Source: Methylobacterium sp. J-076 (GTDB taxonomy: Bacteria > Pseudomonadota > Alphaproteobacteria > Rhizobiales > Beijerinckiaceae). From it: a stretch of 64,000 nucleotides of DNA. Each line of letters begins with the position of its first letter. Position 1 is the stretch's first letter. The DNA is taken from contig NZ_JAKSXW010000130.1 in NCBI RefSeq assembly GCF_022829405.1, positions 172,006 through 236,005 of the forward strand. Reading direction: 5' to 3'. The notes beneath the pieces were generated by a model. It was not told the origin of the DNA, ran no database searches, and saw only the letters and a program-made list of their open reading frames with translations. Below, in pieces: positions 44,966 to 57,240 of the stretch. A program made the position numbers and the translations under genes.

Positions 44966-45538
44966 GTGGCGCAGAACGGTTCCGAGGCTGGTCCCCTGAT
45001 CTCAGGCGTGTCGGGCCGGTACGCTTCCGCCCTTTTCGAGCTCGCGCGGGACGAGCGGCAGGTCGATGAGGTCGCCGAGGGCCTCGAGCGGTTCGACGCC
45101 CTCCTCAAGGAGAGCGCGGACCTTCGCCGCCTCGTGCGCAGCCCGGTCTTCAGCGCCGAGGAACAGGAAGCCGCCATCGGCGCCATCCTCGAGAAGGCCG
45201 GCATCACCGGTCTCGCCGACAAGTTCATCCGCCTCTCCGCCGCGAACCGCCGCCTCTTCGCCCTGCCGGGCATGATCAGCGCCTTCCGCGCCCTGGTCCA
45301 GGAATCGCGGGGGATCGTCCGCGCCGAGGTGCGGGTGGCCGAGCGCCCGTCCGATGCCCTGGTCGAGGAGATCAAGGCGTCCCTGAAGGACATCGCCAAG
45401 GCCGAGATCGACCTCGATCTCGTCATCGACCCGAGCCTGATCGGCGGCCTCATCGTGAAGATGGGCTCCCGCATGGTCGATGCCTCGCTGAAGACCAAGC
45501 TGAACGGTATCCGCCTCGCGATGAGGGCTGCGCGCTAA
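44966..45538 (+). CDS. atpH: ATP synthase F1 subunit delta
   Basis: A 190-residue stator subunit linking F1 to subunit b. The N-terminal OSCP motif is VSGRYASALFELARDE, and the C-terminal end DPSLIGGLIVKMGSRMVDASLKTKL is diagnostic. The start is taken as GTG 44966 with an AGAGAG-type site upstream; no ATG fits before the conserved region. It is the first gene of atpHAGDC; the Fo genes are elsewhere, as usual in alphaproteobacteria. Confidence 0.95.
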   Translation: MAQNGSEAGPLISGVSGRYASALFELARDERQVDEVAEGLERFDALLKESADLRRLVRSPVFSAEEQEAAIGAILEKAGITGLADKFIRLSAANRRLFALPGMISAFRALVQESRGIVRAEVRVAERPSDALVEEIKASLKDIAKAEIDLDLVIDPSLIGGLIVKMGSRMVDASLKTKLNGIRLAMRAAR

Positions 45539-45564
45539 GCGCGCCACCACCCCGCGACCCGTAA

Positions 45565-47130
<1,566 letters not shown>

Positions 47131-47149
47131 CCGCTGGTCTGAGCACACG

Positions 47150-47260
47150 CCCCTCCCCTCCGCGGGGAGGGGACCGGAGGTGGGGGTGGTCCCGGTCGAG
47201 GCGCTGAGGCGCCTCCCGTGCCGCCCCCGCCTCCCCGTTCTTCCCCACGAGGGGGAGGAG
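47150..47260. repeat. C/G-rich palindromic repeat in the atpA-atpG spacer
   Basis: Starts with the hairpin CCCCTCCCC (47150-47158) / GGGGAGGGG (47164-47172), has a central segment in which GGAGGTGGGGGTGG can pair with CCGCCCCCGCCTCC, and ends with TTCCCC/GGGGGAGGAG. A like-built element lies between atpD and atpC (49702-49798), and shorter hairpins of the same words are near 1618, 2522, 29938 and 61018. It is in the transcribed operon, just before atpG. Confidence 0.7.
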
Positions 47261-47300
47261 CGGTCCGCGCCCGAAATCGAACGGCCTGGAAAGGCAGCAG

Positions 47301-48191
47301 ATGGCGAGTTTGAAGGACCTGCGGAACCGCATCACCTCGGTGAAGGCGACGCAGAAGATCACCAAGGCCATGCAGATGGTCGCCGCGGCCAAGCTGCGCC
47401 GGGCCCAGATGGCCGCCGAGGCGGGCCGTCCCTATGCCGAGAAGATGGCGGGCGTGCTCGGCAACCTCGCGGGCAACCTCATCGGCGGCGTCGGCGCCCC
47501 GAAGCTGCTCTCGGGCACCGGCGCCGACCAGGTCCATCTCCTGGTGGTCTGCACCGGCGACCGTGGCCTGTGCGGCGCGTTCAACTCCTCGATCGTCCGC
47601 CTCGCCCTGCGCGAGCACGCCACGAAGCTCCAGGCGGCGGGCAAGACGGTCAAGTTCATGACCGTCGGCAAGAAGGGGCATGACCAGCTCCGCCGCGTCT
47701 ACCGCGACCAGATCGTGGAGAGCATGGACATCCGCGGCAACAGGCCGGTCGATTACGCGTTCGCCGCGGAGATCGCCGACAAGATCGTCCGCCGGTTCGA
47801 GGCGGGCGAGTTCGACGTGGCGACGCTGTTCTTCGCCGAATTCCGCTCCGTGATCTCGCAGATCCCGACGGCGCAGCGCCTGATCCCGGCGGAGCTGCCG
47901 GCGACCACCGAGAGCGCCGCTCCGGCCGGCGGCAGGGCGGCGCTGGAGTTCGAGCCCTCCGAGGAGGCGATCCTGGAGACGCTTCTCCCGCAGAATCTCG
48001 CGGTGCAGGTGTACCGGGCGCTCCTCGAGAACGCCGCCTCCGAACAGGGCGCGCGCATGAGCGCGATGGATTCCGCCACCCGCAACGCGGGCGAGATGAT
48101 CAAGAAGCAGACGCTGGTCTACAACCGGACCCGTCAGGCGATGATCACCAAGGAGCTCATCGAAATCATCTCCGGCGCTGAGGCCCTCTGA
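47301..48191 (+). CDS. atpG: ATP synthase F1 subunit gamma
   Basis: The 296-residue central rotor shaft. The N-terminal [29 protein letters not shown] and C-terminal [28 protein letters not shown] coiled-coil segments are the conserved ends that fill the alpha3beta3 core. GGAAAGG lies upstream of the ATG at 47301. Confidence 0.97.
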   Translation: MASLKDLRNRITSVKATQKITKAMQMVAAAKLRRAQMAAEAGRPYAEKMAGVLGNLAGNLIGGVGAPKLLSGTGADQVHLLVVCTGDRGLCGAFNSSIVRLALREHATKLQAAGKTVKFMTVGKKGHDQLRRVYRDQIVESMDIRGNRPVDYAFAAEIADKIVRRFEAGEFDVATLFFAEFRSVISQIPTAQRLIPAELPATTESAAPAGGRAALEFEPSEEAILETLLPQNLAVQVYRALLENAASEQGARMSAMDSATRNAGEMIKKQTLVYNRTRQAMITKELIEIISGAEAL

Positions 48192-49691
<1,500 letters not shown>

Positions 49692-49701
49692 GCCGAAGCC
49701 T

Positions 49702-49798
49702 CCCCTCCCCCGCGCGGGGAGGGGTTCGGGACGGTTCGGGCGATCCGGTGTCGCCTGAACCGTCACCATCTCCACCTCCTCCCCATGCGGGGGAGGAG
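49702..49798. repeat. C/G-rich palindromic repeat in the atpD-atpC spacer
   Basis: Hairpin CCCCTCCCC (49702-49710) / GGGGAGGGG (49716-49724), then a central 13-bp stem ACGGTTCGGGCGA / TCGCCTGAACCGT with one mismatch, then CTCCTCCCC / GGGGGAGGAG. The plan is the same as the element before atpG. It occupies most of the 139-bp spacer. Confidence 0.7.
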
Positions 49799-49830
49799 CG
49801 CGCGAGCCGGATGCGGGACACCTTCGACCG

Positions 49831-50232
49831 ATGGCCACCTTCCACTTCGATTTCGTCGGCCCCGAGCGGACGCTGTATTCCGGCGAAGTGAACGCCGTTC
49901 AGCTGCCCGGTATCGAGGGCGAGATGACCGTGATGGCCGGGCACGCCCCGGTCCTGACCTCCCTGCGGGTGGGCGTCATCGTCGTCACGGAGAGCCAGGG
50001 CACGGGCAAGCGGATCTATGTCCGCGGCGGTTTCGCCGATATCGGCCCGCAGGGCGTCACGGTCCTCGCCGAGCGCGCCGCCCCGATCGAGGAGCTGAGC
50101 CCCGAGTCGCTGGATCGCGACATAGAGGCGATCCAGCTCCAGTACGATTCGACCGAGGATCTGCAGCGGCGCGAGGAGCTCAACGCCCAGATTGTCCAGC
50201 TCCGCGAGACCAAGGCGCTGCTGAAGCTCTAA
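49831..50232 (+). CDS. atpC: ATP synthase F1 subunit epsilon
   Basis: A 133-residue subunit bound to gamma that regulates rotation. The N-terminal beta-sandwich has FDFVGPERTLYSGEVNAVQL and the glycine-rich segment EGEMTVMAGHAPVLTSLR; a short C-terminal helical hairpin follows. It is the last gene of the operon, ending 28 bp before a terminator. Confidence 0.96.
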   Translation: MATFHFDFVGPERTLYSGEVNAVQLPGIEGEMTVMAGHAPVLTSLRVGVIVVTESQGTGKRIYVRGGFADIGPQGVTVLAERAAPIEELSPESLDRDIEAIQLQYDSTEDLQRREELNAQIVQLRETKALLKL

Positions 50233-50259
50233 TCCATCTCGTCCAGACTGGGTGTGAAG

Positions 50260-50291
50260 CGTCCCCGGCCGAAAGGCTTGGGGACGTTTTT
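50260..50291 (+). terminator. Rho-independent terminator of the atp operon
   Basis: CGTCCCC (50260-50266) pairs with GGGGACG (50280-50286), extended inside by GGCC/GGCT, followed by TTTTT. It marks the end of atpHAGDC. Confidence 0.9.
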
Positions 50292-50621
50292 CGTTTGTGG
50301 CCCTCCCACGCCATCCCTGCGAGCGCGGCGCATGGCGTCAGGATGGCACGACATGTCGATTCCGGCCGGCAGAGGTGTCCGGCCGTTCCCATGGGTCGGC
50401 CGATCCGGGCCCTCGCCCTGGGCGCGCCCCGGACCGATGGGGGACATCACGGGCTCCGTCGTCCAAGAGCCGCGCCGGGCCGCCTGGAAACCGGAGCCGC
50501 CGGTATGCGCACGGTCATCACAGCCCGTCGCGTCCGATCGGCGGGACGGCCTTCGAGGCGACACATCCCACGATGCCGCGCTTGTCGGGTCCCTCGCTGC
50601 GCCCCTGAGGCCGGGAGTGAA
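50292..50621. other. Intergenic region without a recognised gene
   Basis: 330 bp between the atp terminator and the convergent CCA-adding enzyme gene. It is GC-rich; the open frames here look like chance frames and have no ribosome-binding site. I see no RNA gene and no repeat of the two families found elsewhere. Confidence 0.5.
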
Positions 50622-51854
50622 TCACCGGGTCGCGGCGGCGATGGCCTGTTTAAGAAGCGCGGCGCGGGCGGCGGCATCCTCCGGGCAGCCGCGGGCGAGC
50701 CATTCGGCCTTCGCGGCGGCAAGCCCTGCGCCGATGGCCCGGCCGGCGGGGATCCCCGCGGCGACGAGGTCGCCGCCGGCGAGGGGGAAGACCGGCTCGC
50801 CGACCGTCGCGAGCCTTGCGGCTTCCGCCAGGGCGTCGGGCTCCGGCTGCGGGCGGGGTTCGCCCTCGAGGATCGCCAGGGTGGCGGCGATCGTGCGCGC
50901 CCCATGCCGCGCCGCGAGGGCGCGGATGTCGCCCACCTGTAGCGTCGCGCGGCTGTGCAGGGCCGCGAGGGCGCCGGCATAGGCGGCGAGGTCAGCCGCC
51001 TCGGCCTTCGACAGGCGCAGGCCCTCGCGCAGGCGGGGCTCGTCGTGTCCGGCGTGGACGCAGAGCGCGGCGAGGCGCATCGGCGCGTCCTGCCCGGCCG
51101 CCGCGCTGCGGGCGAGGCGCCCCACCTCGCCGACCCCGCCGGTGATGCGCGGGAGCAGGCCCGTCCCGGCGAGGAGCGCCGCCACCGGCACACAGCCCGG
51201 AGCGAGGAGCAGCTTGAGGAATTCGGCGCGCACCCGCTCCCGCGACAGGCCCCCCAGGGCGTCCCGGGCGGCGATGCAGGCGGTCAGCGCCCCGGCGTCG
51301 GGCGTGTCGCCCCCGAAGCGGGCGTGGAACCGGAAGAAGCGCAGGATGCGCAGGGCGTCCTCGCGGATGCGGGTGGCGGCCTCCCCGATGAAGCGGACCC
51401 GGCCCGCCCGCAGGTCATCCAGCCCCCCCACCGTATCGTGCAGCCGCCCATCCGCCCCGAGGGACAGGGCATTGATGGTGAAGTCGCGCCGCGCGGCATC
51501 CTGGGCGAAATCGCCGCCGAAGCGGACGACGGCGTGGCGCCCGTCCGTCTCCACATCCTCCCGCAGGGTGGTGACTTCCAGGGGCTCGTGGGCGGTGACG
51601 AGGGTGACGGTGCCGTGCTCGATGCCGGTCGGCACCGCCTTCAGTCCGGCCGCCCGCGCCCGCTCCATGACCGCCTCGGGCCGGAGCGTGGTGGCGAGGT
51701 CGATGTCGGAGGCCGGGGAGCCGAGGAGCGCGTCACGCACGCAGCCGCCCACCGGGCGCGTCTCCTCACCGGGGGCATCCAGGGCGGCGAGGGCCGTCCG
51801 CACCCCCGGCCGGGCCAGGAGGGCGGCAGGGCCGGACGGGTCGAGGCGGTGCAT
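50622..51854 (-). CDS. CCA tRNA nucleotidyltransferase / poly(A) polymerase family protein
   Basis: A 410-residue class II nucleotidyltransferase that adds or repairs the 3' CCA of tRNA. Catalytic motif GGCVRDALLGSPASDIDLATT carries the two metal-binding aspartates; RRDFTINAL and the RIREDALRILRFFRFHARFG region bind nucleotide and tRNA. There is no HD domain. The ATG at 51854 overlaps the stop of the DUF6111 gene (TGATG). Confidence 0.92.
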   Translation of the reverse strand: MHRLDPSGPAALLARPGVRTALAALDAPGEETRPVGGCVRDALLGSPASDIDLATTLRPEAVMERARAAGLKAVPTGIEHGTVTLVTAHEPLEVTTLREDVETDGRHAVVRFGGDFAQDAARRDFTINALSLGADGRLHDTVGGLDDLRAGRVRFIGEAATRIREDALRILRFFRFHARFGGDTPDAGALTACIAARDALGGLSRERVRAEFLKLLLAPGCVPVAALLAGTGLLPRITGGVGEVGRLARSAAAGQDAPMRLAALCVHAGHDEPRLREGLRLSKAEAADLAAYAGALAALHSRATLQVGDIRALAARHGARTIAATLAILEGEPRPQPEPDALAEAARLATVGEPVFPLAGGDLVAAGIPAGRAIGAGLAAAKAEWLARGCPEDAAARAALLKQAIAAATR

Positions 51855-52111
51855 CACCGGAAGCGGCCGGGGACGAGCTGGCCGTTCTCCATGTGCGGCG
51901 GCACGTAGCCGCGCTCGCTGCGGTCGGAGAACAGGCCTTCGTAGAGGAGCGAGGCGATCACCACGAGAAGCCCCGCCAGGACGAGGCGGCTGGCCTGCGC
52001 GCTCCAATGGTGGAGCCGGATGGGGTTTCGCCCCGTCACCAGCAGCAGCACGAGGAACAGGCCGAAGGGGATCAGGAAGAGGCCGAACTCTTCGATGGCG
52101 CGGCGAAGCAT
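51854..52111 (-). CDS. DUF6111 family small membrane protein
   Basis: 85 residues with two hydrophobic helices (about 8-26, FGLFLIPFGLFLVLLLVTG, and 41-60, ASRLVLAGLLVVIASLLYEG) and a polar end RGYVPPHMENGQLVPGRF that is typical of the DUF6111 family. Function unknown. It is translationally coupled to the CCA-adding enzyme and follows the Nudix gene by 62 bp in an apparent operon. Confidence 0.82.
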   Translation of the reverse strand: MLRRAIEEFGLFLIPFGLFLVLLLVTGRNPIRLHHWSAQASRLVLAGLLVVIASLLYEGLFSDRSERGYVPPHMENGQLVPGRFR

Positions 52112-52173
52112 GGTGGTGTCGTGTCAGGCCATGTCCCGCCCGGTCGGGGCGGTGCGATGCGGCATGGGCAGTC

Positions 52174-52851
52174 CTAGCGTGTCCCGGCGCTGCTGTCGCC
52201 GGAAACCGCGGCGTCCCCGGCATAGAGCCGTTCGCGCAGGTTGTTCAGGATGCCGGCGGTGACGCCCCAGATCAGCCGCTCGCCGAAATGCATGGCGTAG
52301 AACCAGCGCTGCCTCCCCTGCCATTCGCGGGAGCGGAGGAAGTACCGCTCGCGGTCCATCAGGAAGGCGAGCGGCACCTCGAACACCTCGGCCACCTCCG
52401 TGGGGTTCGGCCGGAACGGCGCCCGAGGGGCGGCGAACGCGATCACCGGCGTGACGAGGAACCCCGTGCCCGAGAGGTAGGGATCGAGGTAGCCGAGCAC
52501 CCGCACGTCGGCCGGGGCCAGGGCGATCTCCTCGTGGGCCTCGCGCAGGGCCGCCTCGGCCGGACCGGGGTCGGACGGGTCGATCTTGCCCCCCGGCAGG
52601 GCGACCTGCCCCGAATGGTCGCGCAAGCCTGTGGCCCGCTGGGTCAGCACCAGCGCCAGCCCCTCCGGGCGGTGCACCACCGGCACCAGCACCGCCGCCC
52701 GGCGGTGGGGCGGCGGCGGGATCAGGGCGGCGCCGTCGGGGTCGATGCTGTGGTCCCCCCGCGGGTTCGAGGTGGGGTCGTCCGGCTCCGGTGGGCGGGG
52801 CGAGAGACCCGCCTCGGCGCGGGCGAGGAAGTCGGCGAGCAGGGTGCTCAC
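52174..52851 (-). CDS. Nudix hydrolase, CoA pyrophosphatase type (NudL-like)
   Basis: A 225-residue hydrolase. The Nudix box GKIDPSDPGPAEAALREAHEEI fits GX5EX7REUXEEXGU with a short insert; the preceding QRATGLRDHSGQVALPGGK is the UPF0035/CoA-diphosphatase signature. It should cleave CoA or its derivatives to 3'-phosphoadenylate and phosphopantetheine. The start GTG at 52851 overlaps the DUF1285 stop by 4 nt. Confidence 0.9.
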   Translation of the reverse strand: MSTLLADFLARAEAGLSPRPPEPDDPTSNPRGDHSIDPDGAALIPPPPHRRAAVLVPVVHRPEGLALVLTQRATGLRDHSGQVALPGGKIDPSDPGPAEAALREAHEEIALAPADVRVLGYLDPYLSGTGFLVTPVIAFAAPRAPFRPNPTEVAEVFEVPLAFLMDRERYFLRSREWQGRQRWFYAMHFGERLIWGVTAGILNNLRERLYAGDAAVSGDSSAGTR

Positions 52852-53432
52852 GCGGGCCCGGCCGGGGCGATCCGGTGGAACTGGCCCCCCGCCGCGATGC
52901 CGAGCCAGGGCTGCCCGTCGATCTCCCGCTCTTCGGCGAGGTCCACGAGGTCGTAGGTCAGGGCGCGGGTCACCAGGGCCCACAGGCCGCGCCGGACATG
53001 GAGATAGGGCTTCAGCCCGCCCTCCGGATCCTGCTCGAAGCGCAGGGAGTGCCCGGCATCGAGCTGGACGAGGTCATCGACATTGGTGCGGAAGGCGATG
53101 CTGCGGCCCTCGCCCTCCCCCTCCACGGCCATCTCCACGGCGAGGAAGGGGGCGTCATCGACGGTGATGGCGAGGCACTCGGCGGGGGTGACGAGGACGG
53201 TGCGCCCGTCCGCCTCCCGGCGCAGGATGGTCGAGAACAGACGGACGAGCTTCTCCCGCCGGATCGGCGAGCCGTTGTGGTGCCACGTGCCGTCGGCGGC
53301 GATGCGGATGTCGATCTCGCCGCAAGAGGGCGGGTTCCACGCCTCGACCGGCGGCAGGCCCCGCTTGGGCAGGGCGCCGAGCGCCGCGGTCAGGCGGCTC
53401 AAGGCCGGGTCGGGGGCGGCTTCTTCGCTCAT
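52848..53432 (-). CDS. DUF1285 domain-containing protein
   Basis: 194 residues, soluble. The DUF1285 core spans most of the protein: CGEIDIRIAADGTWHHNGSP, then LVRLFSTILRREADG, LVTPAECLAITVDDAPFLAV and VRRGLWALVTRALTYDLV. Structural work on the family found a two-domain fold without an assigned activity. ATG 53432 is preferred; an in-frame ATG at 53468 is further from the conserved region. It heads the Nudix/DUF6111/CCA group. Confidence 0.88.
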   Translation of the reverse strand: MSEEAAPDPALSRLTAALGALPKRGLPPVEAWNPPSCGEIDIRIAADGTWHHNGSPIRREKLVRLFSTILRREADGRTVLVTPAECLAITVDDAPFLAVEMAVEGEGEGRSIAFRTNVDDLVQLDAGHSLRFEQDPEGGLKPYLHVRRGLWALVTRALTYDLVDLAEEREIDGQPWLGIAAGGQFHRIAPAGPA

Positions 53433-53477
53433 GGACCAGAGATAGCGCTGCGGCGGCGCGGCAGCCATGGGGGTGTG

Positions 53478-53897
53478 TCAGGCCGGACGGCGCCGCAGGA
53501 TCTTCCAGACGCCGTCCGCGCTCGCCACGAGGCGTTCGCCATCGTGCACCTCGCCGCGCATGAAGACCAGCGAGCCTGTCCGCTTCACCACGATGGACCG
53601 GCAGGTCAGCCAGTCGCCCATCCGGCCGGCGTCGAGGAACTTCATCTCGAGCTGGATCGTCACGCAGCTCGCCCCGTCCGCGGCGGCCATGGCGGTGACG
53701 CCCAGGGCCCGGTCGGCGAAGCTCATCAGCATGCCGCCATGGACCACGCCGATCAGGTTGGCGTGCTTCTGGCCGGCCCGGAAGGCGTAGATCCCCTCCC
53801 GCACGTAGAGCGGGCCGACCGTGGCGATGAAGCCCTCGTCCTCCACCAGTATCCAGCCGTCCCGGGCCGGATCGCCGCCTGCCGTGTCGTCGGTCAT
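53478..53897 (-). CDS. PaaI-family thioesterase (hotdog fold)
   Basis: A 139-residue hotdog-fold protein. NLIGVVHGGMLMSFADRALG is the PaaI signature, containing the HGG substrate/CoA-binding turn and the Asp in the active helix. It likely hydrolyses an acyl-CoA thioester in the cytoplasm. It lies 45 bp upstream of the DUF1285 gene on the same strand. Confidence 0.9.
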   Translation of the reverse strand: MTDDTAGGDPARDGWILVEDEGFIATVGPLYVREGIYAFRAGQKHANLIGVVHGGMLMSFADRALGVTAMAAADGASCVTIQLEMKFLDAGRMGDWLTCRSIVVKRTGSLVFMRGEVHDGERLVASADGVWKILRRRPA

Positions 53898-53985
53898 GAT
53901 TCGCTATGATCCCTGTGAGGGGCCCGGGCCCCGGTGGATTATCACCGGGGCGGCCCGGTGCGGAAAGGCGGGGTGCGGGGCGGCG

Positions 53986-56439
53986 TCAGGTCCCCCGCGG
54001 CTTGGTCCGCCGGGTCGGGGCCTCGGACAGGGGGTCCTCCGGCCAGGGGTGGCGGGGGTAGCGCCCGCGCATCTCCGAGCGGACGGAGGCCCAGGAGCCC
54101 CGCCAGAAACCCGGCAGGTCGCGGGTGATCTGGATCGGCCGGTGGGCCGGCGAGAGCAAGTGCAGCACCAGTGGGCGGCCCCCCGCCTGGGGATGGCGGT
54201 CGAGCCCGAACAGCTCCTGCACGCGCACCGCCAGGGCCGGCTCCTCGGCGGTGTAATCGACGGGGATGCGCGAGCCCGTCGGCACCTCGACATGGGTCGG
54301 GGCCGCAACATCCATCCGCCCGCGCAGCTCCCAGGGCAGCAGCGCGTGCAGCGCGGTGGCGAGGTCGTCCGCACCGACCGCGCCGAGGCTGGAACGGCCG
54401 ACGAGCGCCGGGGCGAGCCAATCCGGGGCCGTCCCGGCGAGGGTCGGGTCCGACAGGTCCGGCCAGGGCTCGCCCTCCGCGGCGCGGAGGTAGTTCACCC
54501 GGGCGCGCCACTGGGCGAGGGCCGGCGTCCATGGCAGCCGGTCGAGGCCGAGCCGGGCGATCCCCTCGGCCAGGATCCGGGCGGATCCCTCGTCGACCGG
54601 GACCGGCCGCGTCTTCTCCCCAAGGCTGACGGCGCCGAGGCGGCGCACCGAGCGGGCGCGCAGGGCCGAGGCGGCGGGCTCGAACGTCACCAGCGTCGCG
54701 GCCTCGATCCGGTCCGCGAACAACGCCTCGATCACCTCGATCCCGATGGCGGCGGCGGCGAGGATGCGCGCGTTGCCCGCGCTGCCGACGAGGTCGGCGA
54801 CCACGAGGAACGTCTCCCGCGCCAGGGGGCTCGCGGGGTCCAGGCGCCCGGCCCTTCCGTTCGCCATCACGAACTCGCCGTCGCGCCCCCGCGCCCGGGC
54901 GATGCGGTCGGGATAGGCCAGGGCCAGGAGGGGGCCCGCCGGGGCCGGCCCCGGCACGCGCGCTCCCCCGGCGATCCGCGCCCAGTTCTCGGCGAGGCGA
55001 CGCATGTCGCCGGCCCGTCCCCCCCGGTCGCGGGCGAAGCGCTCCACCCGGTCGTCGAGGTCGATGCCGTCGCCGCCGAGGCCCCGCTCCACGAGCACGG
55101 CGGCGAGCTGGGCCGCGGCGAGGCCGCGCCCGTCGCGGGCGGCGGTCGCGACCATCCGCGCGAGGCGCGGCGGCAGCGGCAGGGCGCGCAGCCTCGCGCC
55201 GGTCTCCGTCAGGCGCCCGTCCGCATCGAGGGCGCCGAGCCCTTCGAGCATCCCCCGCGCCTCGGCCAGGGAGGGGGCGGGCGGCGGATCGAGGAAGCGC
55301 AGCGCGCGCGGATCGGAGACGCCCCAGGCCGCGCAATCGAGGAGCAGGCCGGCGAGGTCGCTCGACAGGATCTCCGGCCGGGCGAAGGCATCCAGGGAGC
55401 CCGTCGCCGCCTCCGGCCACAGCCGCCAGCAGATGCCGGGCTCGGTGCGCCCGGCGCGGCCCCGCCGCTGGTCCACCGCCGCCCGGGACGCCCGCGCGGT
55501 GACGAGGCGGGTGAGGCCGAGGTCCGGCTCGTAGACCGGGACCCGAGCGAGGCCGGAATCGACCACGATCCGGACGCCCTCGATGGTCAGCGAGGTTTCG
55601 GCGATGGAGGTGGCGAGCACCACCTTGCGCTGGCCCGCCGGGGCGGGGCTCACCGCCCTGTCCTGCTCGGCCGGGGTGAGCGCGCCGTAGAGCGGGGCGA
55701 GGATCACGTCAGGGCCGACCTTGCCCGAGAGGGCCTCCGCCGTGCGGCGGATCTCGGCCTGCCCCGGCAGGAACACCAGCACCGAGCCGGGGTCCGCCCG
55801 CAGCGCCCGCAGCACGGCCTCGGAGACGCTGTCCTCGATCCGGCGGTTCGGGTCGCGGTCGAGGTGGCGCGTCTCCACCGGGAAGGCCCGGCCCTCGGAG
55901 CTCACCACGGGGGCGTCGTTCAGGAGGCCCGCCACCCGCGCCCCGTCGAGGGTCGCCGACATGACGAGGATGCGCAGGTCCTCCCGCAGGCCGCCCTGGG
56001 CGTCGAGGGCGAGGGCGAGGCCGAGGTCGGCATCGAGGGAGCGTTCGTGGAACTCATCGAACAGCACGGCGCCGACACCGGACAGTTCCGGATCGTCCAG
56101 GATCATGCGGGTGAACACGCCCTCCGTGACCACCTCGATCCGGGTGCGCCCGGTGATCTTGGAGCCGAGGCGGACGCGCAGGCCCACCGTGCCGCCGACC
56201 TCCTCGCCCAGTGTCTTCGCCATCCGCGAGGCGGCGGCCCGGGCCGCGAGGCGGCGCGGTTCGAGGAGGATGATCTTGCCCCCGCCGAGCCAGGGGGCGT
56301 CGAGCAGATCGAGGGGCACCCGCGTGGTCTTGCCGGCGCCGGGGGGCGCCACGAGCACGGCGGCGTTGCGGGCGCCGAGCGCCCGGCGCAGGTCGGGAAG
56401 CGCCGCCTCGATCGGCAGCGCGGGGAACAGGTCGGCCAT
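53986..56439 (-). CDS. hrpB: ATP-dependent helicase HrpB
   Basis: An 817-residue DExH-box helicase. Motif I is APPGAGKTT, motif Ia LEPRRLAARAAA, motif II DEFHERS, motif III SATLDGARV, motif V TSIAETSLTIEGVRIVVDSG and motif VI QRRGRAGRTEPG. HA2 and HrpB C-terminal domains follow. HrpB proteins are of uncertain RNA-related function. I chose ATG 56439, where the conserved start (LFPALPIEAALPDLRRAL) begins; ATG 56505 would add 22 residues. Confidence 0.94.
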   Translation of the reverse strand: MADLFPALPIEAALPDLRRALGARNAAVLVAPPGAGKTTRVPLDLLDAPWLGGGKIILLEPRRLAARAAASRMAKTLGEEVGGTVGLRVRLGSKITGRTRIEVVTEGVFTRMILDDPELSGVGAVLFDEFHERSLDADLGLALALDAQGGLREDLRILVMSATLDGARVAGLLNDAPVVSSEGRAFPVETRHLDRDPNRRIEDSVSEAVLRALRADPGSVLVFLPGQAEIRRTAEALSGKVGPDVILAPLYGALTPAEQDRAVSPAPAGQRKVVLATSIAETSLTIEGVRIVVDSGLARVPVYEPDLGLTRLVTARASRAAVDQRRGRAGRTEPGICWRLWPEAATGSLDAFARPEILSSDLAGLLLDCAAWGVSDPRALRFLDPPPAPSLAEARGMLEGLGALDADGRLTETGARLRALPLPPRLARMVATAARDGRGLAAAQLAAVLVERGLGGDGIDLDDRVERFARDRGGRAGDMRRLAENWARIAGGARVPGPAPAGPLLALAYPDRIARARGRDGEFVMANGRAGRLDPASPLARETFLVVADLVGSAGNARILAAAAIGIEVIEALFADRIEAATLVTFEPAASALRARSVRRLGAVSLGEKTRPVPVDEGSARILAEGIARLGLDRLPWTPALAQWRARVNYLRAAEGEPWPDLSDPTLAGTAPDWLAPALVGRSSLGAVGADDLATALHALLPWELRGRMDVAAPTHVEVPTGSRIPVDYTAEEPALAVRVQELFGLDRHPQAGGRPLVLHLLSPAHRPIQITRDLPGFWRGSWASVRSEMRGRYPRHPWPEDPLSEAPTRRTKPRGT

Positions 56440-56507
56440 CGCCGCCGCTGATGGCGCGGCCGGGCCGGTGGTGCAACCGGGGCGGGCCGGTTCCGGGCGT
56501 CCCATCT

Positions 56508-56657
56508 CCCTGGATTACTTCGCTCCGCCCGCAAGGACGGCGGTTGCGCGGGTGACACCCTGTCCGTCATTGCGAGCGACGCGAAGCAACCCAGGGCAGC
56601 GGGCGGCTCCCGGACCTGGCGCGTCCGTGGATTGCTTCGCTCCGCCCGCAAAGACGG
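56508..56657. repeat. Palindromic REP/MITE-like repeat, copy 3 (one half unit plus one full unit)
   Basis: A half unit at about 56508-56542 (CCTGGATTACTTCGCTCCGC, GCAAGGACGG) followed by a full palindromic unit 56564-56657 (CCGTCATTGCGAGCGACGCG to CGCCCGCAAAGACGG). It shares the words GAAGCAACCCAGGGCAGCGG and GTGGATTGCTTCGCTCCGCC with the other copies. It lies between hrpB and the OsmC-like gene. Confidence 0.85.
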
Positions 56658-56674
56658 CGGGGGTTCGGGTGCCC

Positions 56675-57184
56675 CTACGCCGTCGTCAGCGCCACCGAGA
56701 GGGCCGGCTTGTGGTTCAGGGTCTGGAATACGACGCAGTACCGCTCGGTGAGCTTCAGCAGCTGCGCGAGCTTCTCTTCCGAGGCATCGGTGTCGAGCTC
56801 AAACGACAGGCGGATGTCGCGGAACCCCACCGGGGCTTCCTTGTCGACGCCGAGCGTGCCCCGGAAGTCGAGGTCGCCTTCGGCGGAGACCGTGCCGGCG
56901 CGCAGGGGGATTTCGAGGGCGGTTGCCACCGCCTTCACGGTGACGCCCGCGCAGGCGACGAGGGCTTCGAGGAGCATGTCGCCCGAGCAGAGTTCCGCCC
57001 CCGAGCCGCCGGTGGCCGGATGCAGCCCGGCCACCGCCAGGGCGCGGCCCGTCTCGACCTTGCAGGCGATGCTGCCGTCGTCCAGCGTGCCCTTCGCCTT
57101 GAGGGTGACGACCGCCGAATCCGGCGCGTTGCGATACTGGTCCTTGAGGGGGGCCTGGAGGCTGCGCAGGGTCGTGGCGTCCAT
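56675..57184 (-). CDS. OsmC family protein
   Basis: A 169-residue OsmC/Ohr-superfamily protein. The first reactive cysteine lies in AELCSGDMLLEALVACAGVT, where the second is in VACAGVT, and the C-terminal part ends ERYCVVFQTLNHKP. Such proteins reduce organic peroxides or act in related stress responses. GGAGGAA precedes the ATG at 57184. The subgroup (OsmC versus YhfA-like) is not certain. Confidence 0.88.
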   Translation of the reverse strand: MDATTLRSLQAPLKDQYRNAPDSAVVTLKAKGTLDDGSIACKVETGRALAVAGLHPATGGSGAELCSGDMLLEALVACAGVTVKAVATALEIPLRAGTVSAEGDLDFRGTLGVDKEAPVGFRDIRLSFELDTDASEEKLAQLLKLTERYCVVFQTLNHKPALSVALTTA

Positions 57185-57240
57185 CGTGTCGGTTTCCTCC
57201 GGTTCGTTATCGCCCGGCGTAGCCCCTCGCGCCGTCCGGC

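Noticed and set aside
50254..50982. Plus-strand open frame of 242 residues after atpC
   Set aside because: It starts inside the atp terminator hairpin and runs antisense into the CCA-adding enzyme gene; no domain is recognisable.
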